A DNA stretch of 61,362 bases, taken from NCBI GenBank assembly GCA_036495095.1, contig DASXNK010000014.1, positions 1 through 61,362 on the forward strand. The letters are read 5' to 3'. Both the position numbers and the translations under genes were made by a program. Position 1 is the stretch's first letter; each line of letters opens with the position of its first letter. The notes beneath the pieces are model-generated. The model was not told where the DNA came from. It searched no databases and saw only the letters and a program-made list of their open reading frames with translations. Below, piece after piece: positions 38,981 through 47,616 of the stretch. Origin of the DNA: Candidatus Dormiibacterota bacterium (GTDB lineage: Bacteria; Chloroflexota; Dormibacteria; Aeolococcales; Aeolococcaceae).

Positions 38981-41281
38981 TCAGCCGCGCGGCACGGCGA
39001 CCACCGCGTCGGGGTGGAGCTCGCGCCAGCGGGCGGGCTCCGCGGGCCGGGCGAGGACGAAGCCCTGGCCGAGGGTGACCCCCAGCCGCAGCACGGTGGC
39101 GACCTGCTCCTCGGACTCCAGCCCCTCGGCGATCACCTCGGCGCCGGTCGACCGCGCGAAGGTGACCAGCGCCTCGACCGCGGCGCGGGGGCCGCGGGCG
39201 TGGCTCTGACGGGTCAGCTTCCCCGCCACCTTGATGAACTCGGGGATCACCGTCGCCAGCGCGTCGAAGGTCGAGAAGCCCTCGCCGACGTCGTCGAGGG
39301 CGAAGCGGAAGCCCTCGGCGCGGTAGATGGCGACCACCTCGCGGAGCCGGTCGAGGTCGCGCACCGCCTCCCGCTCGGTGATCTCGAGCACCACCTCCTG
39401 GGGCACCCGGCCCGCGGAGCGCAGCAGCAGCAGCATCTGGTCGACGTCGTGGACGGGATCGAGCAGCGGGGTGGCGCCGACGTTGATGAAGACCGGGTGG
39501 CCGGCGGGCAGCTCGTGGCAGTTGCGGAGGATGGCGCGGCGGCAGACCCAGTCGAGGTCACGTCCCAGGCCGAGCTGGTGGGCGGCGGCGAACAGCCCCT
39601 CCACCCCCGCGTCCAGGGGCCCGTCCACGGGGCGTGAGAGCCCCTCGTAGCCGACCGCGCGCCGGTGTTCGAGCTCGATGATCGGCTGGTAGACCGCCCG
39701 CATCCCCTGGGAGGCGATGAGCTCGGGAAGGTAGCTCTCCCAGCGCGCCCGGCTGCCGGTGTGGCCGCTCTGCGCCGCCGTCGACACCACCGAGCGGTCG
39801 CGGCCGCCGACCTTGGCCCGGTAGAGCGCCTCGTCGGCGAGGATCCAGACCGTGCCCGGGTCGGCGTCGCCGGCGCCGTTGGCGCAGCCGATGCTGAGAC
39901 GGGCCTGGCCGCGGGCCAGGGCGATGCCGTACATCGAGGTGCGGAGCCGCTCGGCGACGGTGGCGGCCTCCTCGACGTCGGCGCCCACCAGCAGCGCGGC
40001 GAACTCGTCGCCCCCGGTGCGGGCCACGGTGTCGCGGTCGCGCAGCCCCAGGCGCAGGGCCATGCCCACGGCGCGCAGCGCGGCGTCGCCGGCGTCGTGC
40101 CCGTAGGAGTCGTTGATCGCCTTGAGGCCGTCGACGTCGATGGCGAGGATGGCGAAGCGACCGGCCGGGGGAAGCGCCAGCACCCGCTCGAACTCGCGGC
40201 GGTTGGCCAGGCCGGTCAGCGGGTCGGTGCCGGCGAGGGTGGCGAGCCGCTGGGCGGTGTCGCGCAGCGCCGCCTCGATGGTCCGGCGCTCGATGAACTG
40301 CCCGATCTGGCTGCCGATGTCGGCGAGCACCACGGCGACGTCGGCGTCGAGCGCGGGTTCGGCGGTGCAGCCGAGGAGCATCACCCCGTTGATCTGGCCC
40401 TCGTTGAGCAGCGGGAAGGCGGCCAGCCATCCCCCGGTCTCGATCCGGCCGGAGGCCCAGGCCCGCCCGGCAACGCCCTCTCCGTAGCCGACGGTGTCGC
40501 CCACGCCGGCCCACTCCGACGAGGGCTCGCGCCAGGCGGCCTCACGGCGGAGCACGCCCTCATCGGGGTCGACGAGGAGCAGCGCCCCGCCGATGCTGCC
40601 GACGGTGGCGCCGATGCCGGCGAGGATCAGCGGCGCCGCCTCGGCCGGGCTCGCCGCCTCGGCCAGGGTGCGGGTGACGGTGAACTGCAGGGTGCGGATG
40701 CGCTCGAGGCGGAGCTGCTCGCCGGCGGCGACGCTCAGCGCCCGGGCCCGCTCGCGGATCTGCTCGACCAGCCGCTGGACGGTGAGCCCGGCGATGCCCG
40801 CCACCACCGCCCAGAAGACCAGCTCGGCGAGCTCCGCCCAGGTCCCGTGGAGCGCGGTCGGCACCACCAGCACGGTGGCGGCGCAGACGATCCCCGCCCA
40901 GAGCTCGGGCCGGGTGTGGTGGATGGCCATCCAGAAGAGCGGGAGCAGCACCAGCGGCTCGTAGATCTTCACGGTGCCGCCGGTTGACTGGTAGACGAGG
41001 AGCACCACCCAGAAGTACGCCATCGGCGGCGCCGCCTGGGCGAGCCGGGGCAGGCGGTTCCAGGGGGTGCAGAGCGCCACCGCGAGGATGACGCCGATCA
41101 GGCACACGGCGAGGAGGAGCAGCCACGGCTGGCGCAGCGACACCCCCGAGCCGAGGGCGCAGAGCAGGCCGAGCATCGCCGCCACCATGAAGGGTGCGAC
41201 GCGGCGCAGCAGGCCCTCTCGCTCGAAGGGGTTGTCCGGCCCACCCAGCCCGACGCTGAGGTCGGCGATCAGTTCCAGCAT
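38981..41281 (-). CDS. Membrane GGDEF-EAL protein with GAF-like sensor (c-di-GMP synthesis/degradation)
   Basis: 766 residues. About six TM helices (about 28-165), a GAF-like domain (about 190-335), GGDEF (about 345-500) and EAL (about 515-755). The diguanylate cyclase motif RTGGDEF (GGDEF 423-427) is intact and preceded by an inhibitory I-site RDRD (414-417) at the standard 5-residue spacing. The EAL motif reads EGL (546-548), but the other phosphodiesterase residues are kept: Asn600, Glu633, Asp663/Asp664, Lys684, Glu719/Glu722 and GQG. Both activities are possible. The ATG at 41281 has a TACAGT box 8 bp upstream. Confidence 0.92.
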   Translation of the reverse strand: MLELIADLSVGLGGPDNPFEREGLLRRVAPFMVAAMLGLLCALGSGVSLRQPWLLLLAVCLIGVILAVALCTPWNRLPRLAQAAPPMAYFWVVLLVYQSTGGTVKIYEPLVLLPLFWMAIHHTRPELWAGIVCAATVLVVPTALHGTWAELAELVFWAVVAGIAGLTVQRLVEQIRERARALSVAAGEQLRLERIRTLQFTVTRTLAEAASPAEAAPLILAGIGATVGSIGGALLLVDPDEGVLRREAAWREPSSEWAGVGDTVGYGEGVAGRAWASGRIETGGWLAAFPLLNEGQINGVMLLGCTAEPALDADVAVVLADIGSQIGQFIERRTIEAALRDTAQRLATLAGTDPLTGLANRREFERVLALPPAGRFAILAIDVDGLKAINDSYGHDAGDAALRAVGMALRLGLRDRDTVARTGGDEFAALLVGADVEEAATVAERLRTSMYGIALARGQARLSIGCANGAGDADPGTVWILADEALYRAKVGGRDRSVVSTAAQSGHTGSRARWESYLPELIASQGMRAVYQPIIELEHRRAVGYEGLSRPVDGPLDAGVEGLFAAAHQLGLGRDLDWVCRRAILRNCHELPAGHPVFINVGATPLLDPVHDVDQMLLLLRSAGRVPQEVVLEITEREAVRDLDRLREVVAIYRAEGFRFALDDVGEGFSTFDALATVIPEFIKVAGKLTRQSHARGPRAAVEALVTFARSTGAEVIAEGLESEEQVATVLRLGVTLGQGFVLARPAEPARWRELHPDAVVAVPRG

Positions 41282-41283
41282 TC

Positions 41284-41303
41284 CGGGTCACTGTACGAAC
41301 CCG
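41284..41303 (-). promoter_or_regulatory. Leaderless-type -10 box inside an inverted repeat, GGDEF-EAL gene
   Basis: On the minus strand TACAGT (41290-41295) is 8 bp before the ATG. It is framed by CCGGGT and ACCCGG arms, a likely operator position. Confidence 0.35.
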
Positions 41304-41520
41304 GTGACGCGGCCCCGTCCCGAGGCACCCCATCGTCGCCCGCGGGTGACGGCGCCTCGACTGCCGATGCAATCCCGCCATATGGGGCACAGCGCCGTCA
41401 TGGCAATCGCGGAGGCGCGGATGTTTGCGATGCAATCGTCACCCTCCCGGCGCCGCCCCGCCACCGCGAGCTGACGCCGCCGGGGGAAGATGCCCCCATC
41501 GACCGCAGCGGAGGAATGTC

Positions 41521-41637
41521 ATGACCAGGAGCAGGCTGCTTCTCGCCCTCGCCGGCGCCACCGGCGCGGTGCTCGCCGTGGTTGCTGACAGGCACGCCCA
41601 GAACCACTACACCCCCGGGAACGGCGGGAGCCGCTGA
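41521..41637 (+). CDS. Small secreted or membrane peptide (38 aa)
   Basis: A basic start, a hydrophobic segment (LLLALAGATGAVLAVVA) and a polar tail ending GGSR. GGAGGA lies 5 bp before the ATG, which is good support for translation. Function unknown. The 239-bp gap upstream, shared with the GGDEF-EAL gene, holds two copies of CGATGCAATC (41365 and 41428) and no other clear element. Confidence 0.5.
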   Translation: MTRSRLLLALAGATGAVLAVVADRHAQNHYTPGNGGSR

Positions 41638-41646
41638 CCGCGGATC

Positions 41647-42339
41647 CTACCAGGGTGCCCCCAGCGCCTCCGCGAGGAAGCGGCTGAAGGGCGACGCGGT
41701 GCGACAGGCGCCCACGAAGTGATCCATGAACGCGGGGTCGCACACCTCGGCCTCGCTGAAGCGCGCGTGCCACCCGTAGCTCTTCCGCCTGAGGTCGTCG
41801 ACGCGCGGGTGCGCCGGGTCGTACCCCTGCGGCGCACGCCGCAGCGCGTCACCCATGTTGACGAACCCGAGCGCGAAGGCGGGGTCGTCGACGATCGCCG
41901 CCCACTCGTCGGTGCGGCCGACGATGGCGTCGCGGACCAGGCGCAGGGTGGGCCCGTCGGCCATGTGCACGCCGCCGCCCGCGAACGACTCGCCGGGCTC
42001 GAGGTGCAGGTAGAACCCCGGCGCGGGGCCCTGCCGGCCGCGGTCGTGACCGAAGGACATGCCGACCGCGGTCTTGTACGGGCTCTTGTCCGCGGAGAAC
42101 CTCACGTCGCGGTTGATGCGGAACAGCGAGCCGCCCACCGGCCGCGGGTCGGCGACGATGTGCTCGCTGATGCGGTGGAGGGCGGGACCGGCGGCGGCGA
42201 CGAACCGCAATGCAGGATCGCGGACGTCGGAGTCGTAGCGCGCACGGTTGCGCTGAAACCAGTCGCGCTCATTGTTCTCGCGCAGTTCGTGCAGAAACTC
42301 GAAGAGCGCGGGAGTGAAGTGGGCGGGCCCCACGCTCAC
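41647..42339 (-). CDS. DUF2461/TIGR02453 family protein
   Basis: 230 residues. Family marks are FLHELRENNERDWFQRNRARYD near the start (split around ENN-RDWF), LFRINRDVRFSADKSPYKT, GFYLHLEPGESFAGGGVH and the C-terminal YGWHARF region. Function is unknown in the family. The GTG at 42339 is used; GTG at 42333 is an alternative. Confidence 0.88.
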   Translation of the reverse strand: MSVGPAHFTPALFEFLHELRENNERDWFQRNRARYDSDVRDPALRFVAAAGPALHRISEHIVADPRPVGGSLFRINRDVRFSADKSPYKTAVGMSFGHDRGRQGPAPGFYLHLEPGESFAGGGVHMADGPTLRLVRDAIVGRTDEWAAIVDDPAFALGFVNMGDALRRAPQGYDPAHPRVDDLRRKSYGWHARFSEAEVCDPAFMDHFVGACRTASPFSRFLAEALGAPW

Positions 42340-42416
42340 GCGACCGGCCGGCGGGATCGACGACCCGCGAGTCCGGTCACCGTCGAGACGGTGACCGGAC
42401 GTCGCGGATCAACGAA

Positions 42417-42620
42417 TCAGGCCGACTTGACCTGACGCGCGCGGGGGCCCTTGTCGCTCCGCTCGATCTCGAAGCTCACGCGCTCACCGGCGCCGAGCGA
42501 GTCGAACTCGAGCGAGCTGTCGAGCCCGCTGCGGTGGAAGAAGTACTCCTGCCCGTCGTCTGCGGCAATGAAGCCGAAGCCACGATCGGACACGACCTTC
42601 TTGACACTACCAGTCAACAT
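42417..42620 (-). CDS. Cold-shock domain protein
   Basis: 67 residues. RNP1-type GFGFIAADD and RNP2-type EYFFHRS motifs mark a single-domain nucleic-acid chaperone of the CspA family, with residues FEIERSDKGPRARQV as usual. The start at 42620 has GGAGA about 12 bp upstream. The 145-bp region between it and recQ would contain a structured 5' leader typical of cold-shock genes, but none was resolved. Confidence 0.93.
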   Translation of the reverse strand: MLTGSVKKVVSDRGFGFIAADDGQEYFFHRSGLDSSLEFDSLGAGERVSFEIERSDKGPRARQVKSA

Positions 42621-42765
42621 TTCTGGCTGTCTCCAACACCTTCCCGAAGAACTTTCCACTCACGAGCGCGCGTCCGATTCGAGAAGGTGGTACGACGACG
42701 AGCGACCGGCGGCCCTCTGTGGGCCGACTGCTTCACAGACTACCACGGGGGTGGGAAACCATGCC

Positions 42766-44745
42766 TCAGGCACCACCGCGCTGCAGCACCAGCGGGTAGA
42801 CGGGCCCCGCCCCCGCCTCCCGGAGCAGCGCGCTCAGCCCGGTCAGCGTCCAGCCCGACCCGGTGAGGTCGTCGAGGAGCAGCAGCGGGCCCTCGGGAGG
42901 CGGCCCGGCGAGGGTGAAGCCGGCGAGCACGTTGCGGCACAGGTGGGCGCTGTTCTCCAGGTCGGCCTGGAACGGAGCCTCCGCACCGGACCGCTCGAGC
43001 AGCGGGAACACGGGTAACCGGCCGATCCGGCCGAGGGCGGCGGCCACCGCGTCGATCAGCGCCCGGTGCCGGCGGGAGGGCACCGGCACGATGCCGACGG
43101 GACGGCCCTGGGGCCACCCCCAGCGCGCGAGCACCCCGACCAGGCCGTCGACGACCTCGCCGGGCAGTGGTGACGACGGGTCGTCGAGGAGGGGGCGGAG
43201 CAGCCGGGCGTACCCGGGCTGGAGGGCGTCGCAGAGCGCCCGCCCGGCCTCGGCGCGGAGGCCGGCCGCGATCGCTCCGCGGCGATCCTCCAGCCCCGAC
43301 GGCCACATCTTCCGCGGCTCGATGACGAGGTCGCCATCGCGGGCGCTGCGCTCCGCCTCGGCCACCAGGGCCACCGGGACGTCGGTGGAGAGCGGCCGGC
43401 CGGTGCAGTTGTCGCAGCGGCCGCAGCGGGTCTCGGCGTCGACCCGGGGGTCGTCGAGGGCGGCGCGGAGGAAGGCCATGCGGCAGCGGTCGGTGCGGGC
43501 GTAGGCGAGCATCTCCCGGGCGTCGGCCTCGCGCACCGCCCGCACCCGGGCATAGCGGTCCTGGGCGTACTCCCAGGGGCTGCCGGTGCGCACCCAGCCG
43601 CCCTTGACATGCTCCACCGCCCCCTCGACGTCGAGCACCCGCAGCATCGTGGAGAGGCGCGACCGCCGGATGTCGACCCTGGCCTCGATCGCCGCCTCGC
43701 CGAGGGGACGGGCGGCGTGCTCGAGCGCGGCGACCACGGCCTCGGCCTGCTCGCGGGGCGGGAAGGCGGTGCTCTCGAAGTAGCGCCACACCGCGACGTC
43801 GTCCGGCGACGGCAGCAGCACCACGTCGGCGCGGGGGATGGCGCGACCGGCGCGTCCGACCATCTGGTAGTACGAGACCGCCGAGCTGGGGGCGCCGAGG
43901 TGGACGACGAACGCGAGGTCGGGCTTGTCGTAGCCCATCCCCAGCGCGCTGGTCGCGACCACCACCCGCAGCCGGTTGGCGCGGAGCGCCTCCTCGATCG
44001 CGATCCGCTCCTCGGGCTCGGTCTGGCTGGTGTATCCCCGGGCGTCGATGCCGCGGAGGCGGAGGAAGCCGGCCAGCCGCTCCGCCTCGGCGACGGTCAG
44101 GGTGTAGACGATGCCGGCGCCAGCGAACCCGGGCAGGTTGTGGGCGATCCACGCGTAGCGCTCCGCCGCGGTGTCGAGGTGGACGACGCCGAGGTGGAGG
44201 CTCTCGCGGTCGAGGTCGCCCCGGAGCACCAGTGGCTCCACCCCGAGCTGGGTGGCGACGTCCTCGACCACGCTCGCGGTGGCGGTCGCGGTGGTGGCCA
44301 GCACCGGGGTGCCCTCGGCCAGCAGCGGCAGCAGGGTGCGCACCCGGAAGTAGTCGGGCCGGAAGTCGTGGCCCCACTGGGAGATGCAGTGGGCCTCGTC
44401 GATCACCAGCATCCCGGTGCCGGCGGCGAGCCCGGGCAGCACCTCCTCGCGGAAGGAGCGGTTGTTGAGCCGCTCGGGGCTCACCAGCAGCAGGTCGATG
44501 CCGCCGGCGCGGAGGTCGGCGAGAATCTCCGGCCAGTCGGCCTGGTTGCTCGAGTTCAGGGTGGCGGCGCGCACCCCGAGGCGGGTGGCCGCCTCGACCT
44601 GGTCGCGCATCAGCGCCAGCAGCGGGCTGACCAGCAGCACCGGCCCGGAGCCGCGCTCGCGCAGCAGCCGGGTGGCGATCATGTAGACCGCCGACTTCCC
44701 CCAACCGGTGCGCTGCACCACCAGCACCCGGGCGGCGTCGTCCAC
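42766..44745 (-). CDS. RecQ-family ATP-dependent DNA helicase fused to a phosphoribosyltransferase-like domain
   Basis: 659 residues from GTG 44745, probably about 34 more upstream. Helicase motifs: QRTGWGKSAVY (I), VIDEAHCISQWGHDFRPDYF (II), ATTATAT (III), YTSQTEPEERI, ATSALGMGYDKPD and QMVGRAGR (VI). A RecQ zinc-type cluster (CRMAF...CGRCDNC) follows. The C-terminal 170 residues resemble a ComF-type phosphoribosyltransferase, with LLLLDDLTGSGWTL as the PRPP loop. In-frame sequence up to 44847 contains the Q-motif-like HTDQARAI, so the real start is upstream of the GTG, at a non-standard codon (ATC 44847 or CTG 44811). It acts in DNA repair or recombination. Confidence 0.9.
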   Translation of the reverse strand: MDDAARVLVVQRTGWGKSAVYMIATRLLRERGSGPVLLVSPLLALMRDQVEAATRLGVRAATLNSSNQADWPEILADLRAGGIDLLLVSPERLNNRSFREEVLPGLAAGTGMLVIDEAHCISQWGHDFRPDYFRVRTLLPLLAEGTPVLATTATATASVVEDVATQLGVEPLVLRGDLDRESLHLGVVHLDTAAERYAWIAHNLPGFAGAGIVYTLTVAEAERLAGFLRLRGIDARGYTSQTEPEERIAIEEALRANRLRVVVATSALGMGYDKPDLAFVVHLGAPSSAVSYYQMVGRAGRAIPRADVVLLPSPDDVAVWRYFESTAFPPREQAEAVVAALEHAARPLGEAAIEARVDIRRSRLSTMLRVLDVEGAVEHVKGGWVRTGSPWEYAQDRYARVRAVREADAREMLAYARTDRCRMAFLRAALDDPRVDAETRCGRCDNCTGRPLSTDVPVALVAEAERSARDGDLVIEPRKMWPSGLEDRRGAIAAGLRAEAGRALCDALQPGYARLLRPLLDDPSSPLPGEVVDGLVGVLARWGWPQGRPVGIVPVPSRRHRALIDAVAAALGRIGRLPVFPLLERSGAEAPFQADLENSAHLCRNVLAGFTLAGPPPEGPLLLLDDLTGSGWTLTGLSALLREAGAGPVYPLVLQRGGA

Positions 44746-44853
44746 GAGCGCGGCGATCGCCCGTGCCTGGTCGGTGTGCAGGGTGGCGCCCGGGATCGCC
44801 TGGGACAGCAGATCCTCGGCGCGGCCGGCGGTGCTGGCGGTGGGGATGGCCCC

Positions 44854-44859
44854 AGGCTA
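44854..44859 (-). promoter_or_regulatory. -10-like box TAGCCT upstream of the recQ reading frame
   Basis: On the minus strand it lies exactly 6 bp before the in-frame ATC at 44847, the same geometry as the other leaderless candidates. Confidence 0.35.
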
Positions 44860-45060
44860 GCAGGCGCACCCGCCGGCCGAGCCTCCGGCGAGCCCTCCCG
44901 CGGCTTCCCTCGATCTGTTTACGCGGGGAGAACACGGCCTGTGTAGCATCCTGTCTCGAGAGGCTCGGTCCCAGGGCGCGGGACGGCGGCTACCCCTCCG
45001 CCGTCCCGCCGCCCGGCCGGTCACCCCACCCCCACCGCCGAGGTGGGATGCTCTGCGTCC

Positions 45061-45723
45061 GTGACGCCGACCCCCGAGACCGCGGTCACCATCGAGATCG
45101 GATCCCGCCGCACCTTCGCGTCCGCGGTCGACTGGCCGGGCTGGTGCCGGGTCGCCCGTGGCGGTCCGGAGGCCGCCCTCGAGGCGCTCGCCGCCCACGC
45201 GCCGCGCTACGCGCGGGTCACCGAGCGGGCCGGCATCACCCTGCCGCCGGGCGCCGCCGGGGCCCTGACCGTGGTCGAGACCGTCGCCGGCGGCATGACC
45301 ACCGACTTCGGCGCCCCCGAGGCGGTCACCGGCGCCGACCGTCTCGGCCTGGACGCCGCCGGAGCCGGACGCCTCGTCGCCCTGCTCGCCGCCGGCTGGG
45401 AGGAGCTGGACGCGGTCGCCGCCGCGGCGCCGGCGCAGCTCCGGAAGGGACCGCGCGGCGGTGGCCGCGACCGCGACGCGGTGGTCGAGCACGTGGTCGA
45501 GGCGGAGCGCAGCTACGCGCGGAAGGCCGGCGTCCGCCTCACCGCCGCGGAGTGGCGCGAGGGCCACGTCGCCCTGCTCCGCGCCCGGCTCCGCGAGGCG
45601 CTCGCCCGCCCCTCCGATGGCAGCCCGCCGGACGAGCGCGGCTGGCCGCCCCGCTACCTGATCCGGCGCGGCGCCTGGCACGTCCTCGACCACGCCTGGG
45701 AGATCGAGGACCGCTCGGGCTGA
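45061..45723 (+). CDS. DinB-like helical-bundle protein
   Basis: 220 residues. An N-terminal 60-residue region (FASAVDWPGWCRVARGGPEAAL) is followed by helices with conserved His positions (VVEHVVEAERSYARKAG, WHVLDHAWEIEDR), resembling the DinB/DUF664 metal-binding four-helix bundle. Possible thiol-dependent transferase or metalloprotein; function unproven. The GTG at 45061 is used. The 213-bp gap before it contains a TAGCAT box at 44943 that could be a promoter. It is convergent with the permease gene. Confidence 0.62.
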   Translation: MTPTPETAVTIEIGSRRTFASAVDWPGWCRVARGGPEAALEALAAHAPRYARVTERAGITLPPGAAGALTVVETVAGGMTTDFGAPEAVTGADRLGLDAAGAGRLVALLAAGWEELDAVAAAAPAQLRKGPRGGGRDRDAVVEHVVEAERSYARKAGVRLTAAEWREGHVALLRARLREALARPSDGSPPDERGWPPRYLIRRGAWHVLDHAWEIEDRSG

Positions 45724-45739
45724 CGGTCGCCCGCCCTGA

Positions 45740-46915
45740 TCAGTGCTGGTGGGCGATGGCGGCGTGGTCGTGGTCGTCCGCGGGATGGTCCATCGCCCGC
45801 AGCATCGCCACCCCGCCGGTGCGCAGGAACCTGACCAGGAGCAGCCCCGCCAGCGCGAGGAAGACGATGTCGAGCACGGTGTTGTAGCTCCACGAGACCG
45901 TGGACTCGAACACGGTGACGTGGCGGTCGGTCGGGGTGCGGCCGAGGGCGCGGAAGAGCAGGCCGACGGAGAGCCCGGCGAGCGCCATCGTCGCGTAGGA
46001 GACGGCGAGGAGGTAGGCGCTCACCCTGCCGGTGTAGTAGCGGCGGTGGATGCTGATGATCGGGATGATGACCAGGTCCGCGAAGATGAACGAGATCACC
46101 CCGCCGAAGCTCATCCCCCCCGACCAGAGGATCGCCGCGAGGGGCACGTTGCCCACCGAGCAGACGAAGCTGATCACCGCCACCAGCGGCCCCACCAGCG
46201 CCCCCCACACCTCGGCGCCGGGGCCGCTCCCGCCGAGGAACAGCCTGCTCCAGAACGCGTCGGGCACCCAGGCGCCGAGCGCCCCGGCGGCGAGGAAGCC
46301 GATCAGCAGGTCGGACCACAGGCTGTAGATGTTCATGAAGAAGTAGTGGCTGATCGAGGTCAGCGCCCGGGGTGAGAGGAGGCGCCGCAGGAAGGGGCCG
46401 TCGGTGACCGACATGTCCATGGCGCCGTGCCCCTCCATCCTCCCGGGGAGGCCGCGCTCGGCCTGGGCGCGGGCGCGCTCGACCATCGCGGGTCGCAGGG
46501 TCAGCCGGAGGATGACCGCGAGCAGCACCACCATGACCAGGCCGCCCACCAGCTCGGCGGAGAGGAACTGCCAGCCGAGCAGGATCAGCAGCACCAGGCC
46601 GAGCTCGAAGACGAGGTTGGTCGAGGCGAACTCGAAGATGATCGCGTTGGTGAAGGTCGCCCCCTTCCGGAAGAGGGTGCGCGCCACCGCCACCGCGGCG
46701 TAGGAGCACGAGGAGGAGGCGGCGCCGAAGCCGGTCGCCAGCGCCGCGGACCGCACCGAGTCGCGGCCGAGCGCCCGCGAGATCGCCCGCCTCGACACCA
46801 GCGTCTCCACCACCGCGGAGAGGAGGAAGCCGAGCGCCAGCGGCCAGAGCACCTCCCAGAACATCGCGAAGGACAGCCGCAGGGCGCCGCCGAGGTGGTC
46901 GAGGAGCGCGGTCAT
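45740..46915 (-). CDS. YraQ/DUF318-family permease
   Basis: 391 residues with about ten TM helices. The signature SSSCSYAAVAVARTLFRKGA (kept within the third-fourth helices) and FVCSVGNVPLAAILWSGG match the YraQ/ArsP permease family, which moves organoarsenicals or other ligands through cysteine-lined channels. A repeated inverted topology is visible. The His-rich tail (DHDHAAIAHQH) suggests metal binding. Substrate not determined. Confidence 0.85.
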   Translation of the reverse strand: MTALLDHLGGALRLSFAMFWEVLWPLALGFLLSAVVETLVSRRAISRALGRDSVRSAALATGFGAASSSCSYAAVAVARTLFRKGATFTNAIIFEFASTNLVFELGLVLLILLGWQFLSAELVGGLVMVVLLAVILRLTLRPAMVERARAQAERGLPGRMEGHGAMDMSVTDGPFLRRLLSPRALTSISHYFFMNIYSLWSDLLIGFLAAGALGAWVPDAFWSRLFLGGSGPGAEVWGALVGPLVAVISFVCSVGNVPLAAILWSGGMSFGGVISFIFADLVIIPIISIHRRYYTGRVSAYLLAVSYATMALAGLSVGLLFRALGRTPTDRHVTVFESTVSWSYNTVLDIVFLALAGLLLVRFLRTGGVAMLRAMDHPADDHDHAAIAHQH

Positions 46916-46951
46916 GCGGCCATCATCCCCCCCAGGGGCATCGGGCCGGGC

Positions 46952-47527
46952 TCAGCGGCGGCGCGGCCTCCGGGTCCTCGCCGCAGGCTCGGCGTCGACG
47001 CCGTTCCTCCCCGCGGGACGGCGGGGATCCAGCGCCGTGAAGGGCTCGGAGACGAGCAGGGTGCGGAGCAGGTCGGTGAGCTGGCGGCGCTCTCCGGACG
47101 AGAGCGCGCCCAGGAGCCGCTCCTCGTTCTCCACGTGCGCCACCACCGCCTCGTCGACGACCGCGTGTCCCCTCTCGGTGAGGGCGACCAGGGTGCCGCG
47201 GCGGTCGTCGGGATCGGGGAGCCGTTCCACCAGGCCCGCCGCCTCGACCCGGTCGATGCGGTTGGTCATCGCCCCCGACGAGAGCACCAGGGCGCCGACC
47301 AGCTCGGTGGGCTTCAGCCGGTGGGGCGGGCCGAACCGCTTCAGGGCGGCCAGGACCTCGTACTCGCCGAAGCTGAGGTCGAACCGCGCGAAGACCTCCG
47401 CGAAGCTCGCCGACTGGAGGAGGTAGAGCCGGGTGATCCGCTGGAGGACGTGGGTGGGAGAGACGTCGAGGTCGGGGCGCTCACGGTTCCACTGCTCGAC
47501 GATCCGGTCGATCGCGTCATTGGACAT
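46952..47527 (-). CDS. MarR-family transcriptional regulator
   Basis: 191 residues. The winged-helix core (about 45-135) reads FGEYEVLAALKRFG, LKPTELVGALVLSSGAMTNRIDRVEAAGLVERL and PDDRRGTLVALTERGH, characteristic of MarR. The C-terminus is basic (ARTRRPRRR). It probably controls its own promoter and neighbours such as the downstream permease, which starts 36 bp after its stop. TATTAT lies 7 bp before its ATG. Confidence 0.88.
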   Translation of the reverse strand: MSNDAIDRIVEQWNRERPDLDVSPTHVLQRITRLYLLQSASFAEVFARFDLSFGEYEVLAALKRFGPPHRLKPTELVGALVLSSGAMTNRIDRVEAAGLVERLPDPDDRRGTLVALTERGHAVVDEAVVAHVENEERLLGALSSGERRQLTDLLRTLLVSEPFTALDPRRPAGRNGVDAEPAARTRRPRRR

Positions 47528-47534
47528 CCCTCAC

Positions 47535-47555
47535 ATAATAGCTTGATCTGGAGAT
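47535..47555 (-). promoter_or_regulatory. marR-gene -10 box and candidate operator
   Basis: On the minus strand TATTAT (47535-47540) is 7 bp before the ATG. The palindrome ATCTGGAGAT/ATCTCCAGAT (47546-47555) sits in the spacer region and could be the MarR site. No clear -35 box. Confidence 0.4.
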
Positions 47556-47616
47556 TCTTGACGACATAGTTCGAGGACGAGCCGGGCTCCGCCACCGCAG
47601 CAGCTGAGCGCCTGCC

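Noticed and set aside
41365-41437. Two CGATGCAATC copies as a regulatory repeat
   Set aside because: Only two copies, unevenly placed relative to either start; not enough to call an operator.
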